Shown here: in pieces, positions 56,895 to 64,000 of the stretch
Layout of the letters: each line of letters begins with the position of its first letter
How positions within the stretch are numbered: position 1 is the first letter of the stretch
DNA from: Alviniconcha marisindica
Lineage: Eukaryota; Mollusca; Gastropoda; Provannidae
Length of the DNA stretch: 64,000 nucleotides
Assembly: GCA_018857735.1 (NCBI GenBank)
Contig: JABMCL010000509.1
Location: forward strand, 730,001-794,000
Reading direction: 5' to 3'
The notes under the pieces: generated by a model
The model's input: only the letters and a program-made list of their open reading frames with translations
Database searches by the model: none
What the model was told of the DNA's origin: nothing
Made by a program: the position numbers and the translations under genes

Positions 56895-57440
56895 TCGGCC
56901 AGGCGACAGCAACGTTACCGAACCCCAAAGAACAGCAGCAGCGTTAACGAACCAGAAAGAACAGCAGCAACAGCAAAGTTAACCAACCCAAAAGAACAGC
57001 AGCAACATTAACCAACCCAAAAGAACGGCAGTAACAGCAACATTAACCAACCCAAAAGAACGGCAGTAACAGCAACATTAATCAACCCAAAAGAACGGCA
57101 GTAACAGCAACATTAATCAACCCAAAAGAACGGCAGTAACAGCAACATTAACCAACCCAAAAGAACGGCAGTCACAGCAACATTAATCAACCCAAAAGAA
57201 CGGCAGTAACAGCAACATTAATCAACCCAAAAGAACGGCAGTAACAGCAACATTAACCAACCCAAAAGAACGGCAGTAACAGCAACATTAATCAACCCAA
57301 AAGAACGGCAGTAACAGCAACATTAATCAACCCAAAAGAACGGCAGTAACAGCAACATTAACCAACCCAAAAGAACGGCAGTAACAGCAACATTAATCAA
57401 CCCAAAAGAACGGCAGTAACAGCTACGTTAACGAGCCAAA
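56895..57440. repeat. 35-bp minisatellite with 105-bp higher-order structure
   Basis: Unit CAACCCAAAAGAACGGCAGT, AACAGCAACATTAAT. After diverged founder units, about 12 near-identical units carry C or T at one site in the order C, C, T, T, C, T, T, C, T, T, C, T, so the array grew by copying a three-unit block. One unit has GTCAC for GTAAC. Confidence 0.95.
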
Positions 57441-57991
57441 ACAAAAGCAGCAAAAGCGGAGTGTGCGGGGGTGGTTCAGAACGAATACAAATGACGGTTG
57501 CATCGACTGACGTGAAACCCTGGCCTGCACTGTATGAAATCGCGGAAGCAGCTCCAACAGACGGCGAAAAAACACAGCAGTAATAACAGAGGGCCCGGCC
57601 AGAAATGAAAACAAACGACTCGGTGGTGTCAACGCGTGAGCATGCTCCGCGACATCTGAATTGAGGGAGGCAGCGGTGCCGACGGGACCCAAAGAATAGC
57701 GGCAACAGCAGAAATGTCTGGAAACAAACGAGTACAACGGACTCTGGAAAGGCAGGTTTGGTCTCTCTCTCACGCAGTCAGCTTTACTGAAATGATCAAT
57801 AAACAAGAACGTTCCAAACTGCACTCAGCTCCATCTGCCACCCTGTGCAAGTGCACAGCGCACTCAGTCACCTATACCCATCACCCAGAAAGGTTGTGCT
57901 GGTGGTCAATAAGAGGTGTTCGTAACGTGGCAATTTGTCGCCAACTGCGGCAGAGTGCCTCGGACATGTGGACAGACCGGACAAGATGAGT

Positions 57992-57993
<2 letters not shown>
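57441..57993. other. Unassigned sequence
   Basis: No gene recognised; weak similarity to the founder units (GGACCCAAAGAATAGCGGCA near 57686) suggests the array once extended further. Confidence 0.4.
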
Positions 57994-58061
<68 letters not shown>

Positions 58062-58076
58062 GCGCGCGCGCGCGCG
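57994..58076. repeat. (CA)n-(CG)n microsatellite
   Basis: About 54 bases of CA pass into about 30 bases of CG, the longest CG block here. Confidence 0.96.
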
Positions 58077-58172
58077 GTTTAATTACAGATTGTTAAACTA
58101 AATGAGACAGAGATGCCCCAGACATGGCTACTGGGAAAACGGCGGTGAGGAGACAAGTTGGTAACAATTAAC

Positions 58173-58173
<1 letters not shown>

Positions 58174-58244
<71 letters not shown>
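58174..58244. repeat. (TG)n microsatellite
   Basis: About 70 bases of pure TG. Confidence 0.97.
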
Positions 58245-58245
<1 letters not shown>

Positions 58246-58387
58246 CTGCGTGTATGTACGCGCGAAAGTGAGTGCATTAGAGTCAGGAAGCAGAGGGCCT
58301 GTGTTTGTCTGTTGTTGTTGTTGACTATGTGCACTGGCAAGGCGCCGTGGGGATCGTGACGACTGCGCAGCGACGTGCGGAACGTCC

Positions 58388-58865
58388 CCTGAGAACATCG
58401 TCTGTTCGACTAACACCTTTTCCCTTGAACACCGTCTGTTCCCCTAACACCTTTCCCTTGAACACCGTCTGTTCCCCTAACACCTTTTCCCTTGAACATC
58501 GTCTGTTCCCCTAACACCTTTTCCCTTGAACATCGTCTGTTCGACTAACACCTTTTCCCTTGAACACCGTCTGTTCCCCTAACACCTTTTCCCGCCTTGA
58601 ACATCGTCTGTTCCCCTAACACCTTTTCCCTTGAACACCGTCTGTTCCCCTAACACCTTTTCCCTTGAACATCGTCTGTTCCCCTAACACCTTTTCCATT
58701 GAACATCGTCTGTTCCCCTAACACCTTTTCCCTTGAACATCGTCTGTTCGACTAACACCTTTTCCCTCGAACACTGTCTGTTCCCCTAACACCTTTTCCT
58801 TTGAACACCGTCTGTTCCCCTAACACCTTTTCCCTTGAACACCGTCTGTTCCCCTAACACCGTCT
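58388..58865. repeat. 34-bp minisatellite, about 14 copies
   Basis: TGTTCCCCTAACACCTTTTC, CCTTGAACACCGTC. Variants: CGACTAAC for CCCCTAAC (three units), ATC for ACC, and one CGC insertion near 58592. Confidence 0.97.
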
Positions 58866-59238
58866 CCCGATCCATCATGGCCAGCTTAACACGGGCAGTA
58901 GAGTGCTTTGTGAGCGTCTTCCATTCCGTTTTACTTCTCAGTTTCAGGAGTGGCTGGAAATGGTGTAATATTTTATATCGCGCTTTGAAAGGCGCGTTAA
59001 CCTTACAACGTGTAAGCAAATGCCCAGTGATGGGTATGAAAGGTTGTGGCCCCGCAACTAACACCAAGCAGCAGCAGCCGTTTATGGAGCGGGTTTTTTA
59101 TTGCGGATGAAAAACAAAAAAATAGAAAGTGAGAAGAAAAAAATCATCGAAATGTAAGATCAATCTCGTAAAAATTGTAAAGGTCCCCCTCCGTCCCCAC
59201 TTTGAAAGACTACACACACGCGAGCTACACACACCACA

Positions 59239-59240
<2 letters not shown>
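58866..59240. other. Unassigned sequence
   Basis: No feature recognised. Confidence 0.4.

Positions 59241-59306
<66 letters not shown>
59241..59306. repeat. (CT)n microsatellite
   Basis: 66 bases of CT. Confidence 0.96.
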
Positions 59307-59309
<3 letters not shown>

Positions 59310-59660
59310 ATGAAATTAGAAACTATGGCAAACAACACAAAACCGTGCATGGAACTTACAAAACAAAGAACACAATTCTAGGATGAAAGGATTCGGAAAT
59401 TGAATGTTTTAGGTTTACGTTGCAGCTGCACTGTTCACTTTTCAGCGAACTGCACGGAACGGAAGCGCGCTTCCCGGATCATGCACACAGCTCGATAGTT
59501 TCACGTGTTTTCGTGGCGTTGGATCCCGCCCCCTTGCTGTATGTAGCCTCTTGTGTGGCGTGACCACTGCGGGCTTAGCTGCCTTCACACAGGCACGCCA
59601 TTTAAACACGCCTGGGGGTCCGGACCCTGGTGTGAGAACGAAAAAGGTCAACGGCCAGAA
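59307..59660. other. Unassigned sequence
   Basis: No feature recognised. Confidence 0.4.
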
Positions 59661-59662
59661 CT

Positions 59663-59711
59663 CACACACACACACACACACACCAGACAACACGCACAAG
59701 CACTATATATA

Positions 59712-59805
<94 letters not shown>

Positions 59806-59872
59806 ATATACAAAAATACACAAGCACAACATTTACCACACACACACACACACACACACACAACACACACAT
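59663..59872. repeat. (CA)n-(TA)n-(CA)n compound microsatellite
   Basis: CA at 59663-59683 and 59713-59752, TA at 59753-59810 with one TTA break, CA at 59838-59862. The TA core is self-complementary. Confidence 0.95.
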
Positions 59873-60127
59873 TCTTTTTGTAACCTACATAAAGAACCCT
59901 GCATACTTCCGCTGGAGCGTTGATCGACAGGACATTACAATGACTACTTTCCTCCTCCTCCTCTCTTAGGCTCCCCCTCTGGACCTCCAGCCGCCATCAC
60001 TTCGGCCTCAGCTGGGTGCAGCAGTCTCGTCTTCCCAATAAATTCGCGGTAAAATATCACAGTACTCATTACCTTGACTGAAGACCCAAATAATTACAGG
60101 TTACATTGTTGTTTACACCATTAGTTG

Positions 60128-60180
60128 TTTTGTTGTTGTTGTTGTTGTTTTTGTGTGTGTATGTGTGTGTGTGTGACGGG

Positions 60181-60233
<53 letters not shown>

Positions 60234-60290
60234 TGTGTGTGTGTGAGCGTGTATGTGTATGTGCGTGCGTGTGTGCGCGCGCGAATGTGT
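60128..60290. repeat. (GTT)n and (TG)n repeats
   Basis: GTT units at 60128-60150, then TG with GGT and CG breaks to about 60290. 59873-60127 holds nothing recognised. Confidence 0.93.
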
Positions 60291-60483
60291 GTTTTTATTT
60301 CGTTTTCGTCAATAGCAGTTGTGTGCGGACACAGCAGCTGTTGCATTAATGATTTCACTGAAGTTGTATGCGACAGGATAAAAATGCAAAGCGCTCCCCC
60401 TTCCCGCGCCGCAACCAGGCAGCGCAGTGCACACGTGCATCACGTGCAGGTGCCGGCTAATTAGACCCAAGCTACATAATGTA

Positions 60484-60593
60484 GCGTCGGCGTCGGCCGG
60501 TGGCTCAGTGGTTTAGCCACAGTAACACCGTGATCACAAACATTCACCTTCCGTCAGGACCCGCAGTGGGTTTTTCACCTCTATGATGCGATT

Positions 60594-60595
<2 letters not shown>
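60484..60595 (+). mobile_element. tRNA-derived SINE head
   Basis: GGTGGCTCAGTGGTTTAGCC includes TGGCTCAGTGG, an exact Pol III A box. The B-box region is decayed (GGACCCGCAGTGG). No clear tail; a CA array follows. Confidence 0.6.

Positions 60596-60597
<2 letters not shown>

Positions 60598-60624
<27 letters not shown>
60598..60624. repeat. (CA)n microsatellite
   Basis: 27 bases of CA directly after the SINE head. Confidence 0.93.
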
Positions 60625-60715
60625 TCAGTCAGGCTGGCCGTCGGAGGTATCTCTCTCTTGGTACAGTCAGTCGCTTCGGCACTGAAGTAGGAGAGAGGGA
60701 GAGAGTGAGAGACAT

Positions 60716-60765
60716 ACAGGTCTCAATGGCCTGCCACGACTTTCCCCTGCTATACAAGGAGCACA
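60716..60765 (+). repeat. Dispersed direct repeat, copy 1
   Basis: TCTCAATGGCCTGCCACGAC, TTTCCCCTGCTATACAAGG matches 62026-62072 (TCTCAGTCGCCTGCCACAAC, TTCCCCCTGCTATGCAAGG). Confidence 0.6.
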
Positions 60766-61053
60766 TTGCGGCCGATCAAACCGGCAGGAATATTCCCTAC
60801 AAGTACAGGCTCTATACGTGTATACTACACGATCCAAACACATAAAAGGTTAAAGGGAACGGTTAATTATTATGACACATGTAGGGGTGTAGGGGGAAAG
60901 TGGACACGGAACACACGTCAGTCAGTTCCTCCTCTTTTATTTACACAAGGACCAACCTCAGGACAAAAAATGTCTGGACACAAGCGTTCATCAGCTGCAG
61001 CCACGCATGCTCCAGCCAGACTGCTGCATGAGACTGTAGAAAAAGTGTGTTCT

Positions 61054-61224
61054 TGATGATGATGATGATGAAGTGATGCTTAATGTCCTCAGATGTCAGT
61101 TGACATATTAGGGACAAGTTGTGACCAATGCCGAAGCACGGTTCAATAATTCTTTACGTCCACGGAAACCAGAAGGCACAGCTCAGGACGGCCACCTCGA
61201 CTCTCACACAGCTCCTGAACTATG
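61054..61224 (-). mobile_element. SINE-like repeat with (GAT)n tail, inverted copy
   Basis: Inverted, closely matching copy of 38978-39150. Starts with five GAT units (tail) and ends CTCCTGAACTATG. Confidence 0.75.
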
Positions 61225-61944
61225 TGTGTTCTTCAGCACAGCCAAGCAAATATAAAAAACTGAACTGCCTTGCTTGACTGGCGGGGGAAAAAAAGACCGA
61301 GTTTCTGCGCCCGAGCTCTGGTATCGACACGCATCACCCAGATTAATACTCTACTAAAAGATAGTGCCCTCAACAAGTACATCGTACCTAGTCATTACAA
61401 TGTTAATTTTTATACCAAAATACAACCTTTTCTTATACATAACTAAATAAAAACATTAAACGTTTACTACATATGCCTGACATTGAATTTAATAATAAAA
61501 TACTAATATTACTACGCCAAGCAAAAGGCAAAAGCGCGGGAAATACGTTGGCTCATCAACAACCTAGGGACTGAATCGCATCAAAGACTATCCTAGTCAG
61601 AGGGTTCAGTGTCAGCGCCACGTAACACCTACTCGGGAGCGCATCTGCCGGGGCGACAAGAGTCGGGGCAGAGCCGAACGTTTGAAAAAAAGGGGAGGGA
61701 AACTAACTGGCTTACCTACAAACACGAAATTTAGCTAGGGGCGAACAGTTATCTGCACAAACTAGAAAAATAATAAAAAGATGAAACTTTTGACTGGTTA
61801 CACACAGACACACAATCTGCAAATTTCCGGGGTAATCCCCTTTGTCAAGCTACAAAACGACCCTTAAACGGCAACAGTTAAACGGTTAAAAACGATGAAA
61901 AATGAGACGAGAAGCGAAATCACTTCTTCTTTTCTTTCTTTTTT
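61225..61944. other. Unassigned sequence
   Basis: AT-rich at 61380-61520. No gene recognised. Confidence 0.45.
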
Positions 61945-61963
61945 GGGGGGGGGGGGGGGGGGG
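61945..61963. repeat. Poly-G tract, G19
   Basis: 19 uninterrupted G after a T/C-rich tract. Confidence 0.92.
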
Positions 61964-62025
61964 TTGAGCAGTTGTTTTCCTGTCCAGTGCGTGGAAGCAG
62001 GCAGACAGACCACCCAGCCACAGAG

Positions 62026-62072
62026 ATCTCAGTCGCCTGCCACAACTTCCCCCTGCTATGCAAGGGCTATTA
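62026..62072 (+). repeat. Dispersed direct repeat, copy 2
   Basis: Partner of 60716-60765. Confidence 0.6.
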
Positions 62073-62257
62073 CACATTAACTACGTTTTCAAACTTATTC
62101 CAAACTACATTTAGATGCCAACTGTGCCCCGCACTCCCGACTGCACGCCACACCGACTGTGGATAAAAAATGAGGAACTCAGAAAAGCCCGTGTCAGTGA
62201 CAGATGTCCCGAAAGAAAAAGTGCGATCTCACTGAAATAATTATACTGATAATAATT

Positions 62258-62310
62258 AAGCCGACAAATCAACCAGCTGGCGGAGGTACAGTTCTGGTCT
62301 GAAGAACACC
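62258..62310 (+). repeat. Dispersed direct repeat (CCAGCTGGCGG), copy 1
   Basis: GACAAATCAACCAGCTGGCG, GAGGTAC matches GTCAAATTAACCAGCTGGCG, GTGGTACC at 62908-62935. Confidence 0.5.
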
Positions 62311-62474
62311 GCAGTTCAACAAGACACAACTGCAAAGAATCTCTTTGTGACAAGCATATCCTTTGTGTGTGCGTGTGTTTTACTGACGTCGGTTTCGACT
62401 ATTCACATCAAATAATTACATATAATTAGATACACTCATATAAATGATTTCTGTTCGGGTATTGATGATGGTAG

Positions 62475-62475
<1 letters not shown>

Positions 62476-62519
<44 letters not shown>

Positions 62520-62735
62520 TATATGTGGGTGTATCCGTGCGTGTGCTTGCGTGTGTGTTCGTGTGTGTGTGCGTTTGTGAATGTGTGTGCGTGTGTTTGT
62601 GTGTGAGCGCGTGCGCGAGCGTGTGTGTGAATGCTCGTTTGCATATGTGCCTGTGTGTGTTTACATGTGTGCTCACGCGCACAAACATGCATGCGTGAGA
62701 GTGTGCACACAGTCGTGCGTGCGTGCGTGCGTACA
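62476..62735. repeat. (TG)n and degenerate TG/CG repeat
   Basis: Pure TG at 62476-62514, then degenerate TG/CG with breaks to the TGCG run near 62735. Confidence 0.9.
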
Positions 62736-62904
62736 TACTATCATACTCACATGTTAATCTCGCTCCGTCGACGTTGGCCGTGTTATCCATACACGATTAG
62801 ATGCAGGTGGAGAAAAGCGGCACGAGCACTGATCAGCAGCCGGTGCCGAAGACGGCCCGGCAATCAATAGTTACCCACAAACACGCTGACACGGAGGCCG
62901 CCCA

Positions 62905-62960
62905 GCCGTCAAATTAACCAGCTGGCGGTGGTACCGACCTGCTCTCAACAACCCCACAGT
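62905..62960 (+). repeat. Dispersed direct repeat (CCAGCTGGCGG), copy 2
   Basis: Partner of 62258-62310, diverging after the shared core. Confidence 0.5.
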
Positions 62961-63960
62961 CCATCACCGTCACGTTCTCTCCGCTCTGGACCAGCTTCTG
63001 CAGCGTCCCCACCCACCCCTACTTCAGTAGCGCAGGGTGGCGCCGATGGTGATGCTGCAGTCTGAGGGGCACAGGTAGATCAGCCATTCATTTCTTCGTG
63101 GCGATGTTGCTTTCTTCTAACGTGGGGTTCCACGCTCCGCTTCCCGCTGGGAAGTCGGGTGGTCGCAGTGGTGTCACGACGGTGACAGTGCGTGGAAACC
63201 GCGCGTCCAAAATCCTTTTTAAAGAGCGAAGTTCGGGATGAATTTAATTGGACATGCTGCTTCAGTGACACGTGAGCTTTTACTTCGCCTCGCTTTATTT
63301 TTTAAATTATTTTTCAGCTGATGCTGGTGAAAGACGTGTCCAAGGGCGTGTGACGGAGTGAAGTTCAAGAAAAATTTACAACCGGATACGGTTCCATTCC
63401 TTCGCGGCACTGAAGCTTACCAGACATCCGTTTGCTAAACTGCATCTGAAGCCAGCAAACATGTAAGTGCAGGGCGGCATTTGTCACACATGCTACATAC
63501 TTAAAAGTAACGATAATAATCATGAATTTATCTGCGCCTCTCCTCAATGAGCGCAAGGCACGTACGTTCAAGATTTAAATTAATCACATGTAGATAAAAC
63601 TACCGTAAACTCGTACTTTCAGTTATATGTGAGTTATTCTCTTTTTTTTCTTCTTTTTTTTACATCAGACGGGGGTGGAGTGGGGATTGTGTATATGTGT
63701 GAGAGTATATTTAGGGGTGGGTGGAGTGAAAGTATGTGTGATAGCTAAATAAAGTGTGTCAGAGAAAGTATGCGAGAGTTTCTACACAATGTCTTTTGAG
63801 TGCGTGTACGCGTGAGGTGCGTGCGAGTACAGAACATTTAAGGAGTATGAATGTGTTAGTGTCTGCGCATGCGTGTATAAGCTATAGGTCAGGTAAGATT
63901 AACTGTCTGTCGAGACATGTACAAATGTATGTTTGTTTCTTGCGACAGAAAATAAGTGTA
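62961..63960. other. Unassigned sequence
   Basis: No gene recognised. GTGTGAGAG-rich simple sequence at 63690-63880. Confidence 0.4.
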
Positions 63961-63961
63961 T

Positions 63962-64000
63962 ATTCTTTTCTTCTTCTTCTTCTTCTTCTTCTTCTTCTTC
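63962..64000. repeat. (CTT)n microsatellite, cut by window end
   Basis: At least 12 CTT units run to the last base. Confidence 0.95.

Noticed and set aside
63030..63050. Third CTCF-like site (GCGCAGGGTGGCGCC)
   Set aside because: Only 12 of 15 positions fit, with mismatches in the central CA-AG part, so it is not distinguishable from chance.
63962..64000. Telomere or satellite edge
   Set aside because: CTT repeats are a simple microsatellite cut by the window end. No TTAGGG arrays occur anywhere in the window.

Overview
This window looks like non-coding DNA from an animal nuclear genome, most likely a marine mollusc (a gastropod is my best guess). The basis is the very high density of (CA)n, (CT)n and poly-C/poly-G tracts, the many minisatellites, tRNA-derived SINE fragments with a tail of the GTGACCCTGTGCGG / GACGTTAAA type, and LINE pieces with AATAAA-bearing 3' ends. 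Nothing resembles bacterial, phage or organellar organisation: there are no operons, rRNAs, intact tRNA genes or CRISPR arrays. The lineage is an inference. I found no protein-coding exon I would defend. Almost all long open frames are minisatellites whose period is a multiple of three, or microsatellites read as poly-(Cys-Val), (His-Thr), (Leu-Ser), Pro or Gly.

Layout. 0-7 kb: CT, CA and CG microsatellites and a 36-bp minisatellite. 7.3-9.5 kb: a non-coding LTR retrotransposon on the minus strand with two diverged ~300-bp LTRs, a primer-binding site resembling the serine-tRNA 3' end and a short polypurine tract. 9.6-14 kb: 54-, 57- and 56-bp minisatellites and a tRNA-like SINE head. 14-17 kb: dense TG/GA repeats. 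18-22.7 kb: two CTCF-like motifs, one beside a 1.3-kb array of a 28-bp unit. 23-24.6 kb: a 54-bp minisatellite, the C-terminal end of a LINE reverse-transcriptase ORF and a tandemly doubled LINE 3' UTR. 25-34 kb: long CT/CA arrays and SINE copies. 34.6-35.3 kb: a 51-bp array. 38-41 kb: a SINE and 42- and 43-bp arrays. 45.7 kb: a near-perfect inverted repeat with 66-bp arms. 46.8-48.4 kb: a 61-base C run and a 1-kb G-rich array. 49-56 kb: a LINE ORF2 scrap, SINE tails and purine-rich diverged arrays. 56.9-58.9 kb: a 35-bp array with three-unit higher-order structure and a 34-bp array. 59-64 kb: CA/TA repeats, a SINE head, the inverted partner of the 39-kb SINE, and a (CTT)n run at the window edge.

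The parts do not form a pathway. The window records repeat turnover: retroelements were inserted, and simple repeats grew within or beside them. CT/GA arrays sit against SINE sequence at several places (28.7, 33.1, 36.4 and 55.1 kb), so SINE spread may have seeded some of the microsatellites. The best candidates for function are the two CTCF-like sites, the G-rich array and the LTR promoter region. All annotation was by eye; array edges are good to about 5-20 bases.
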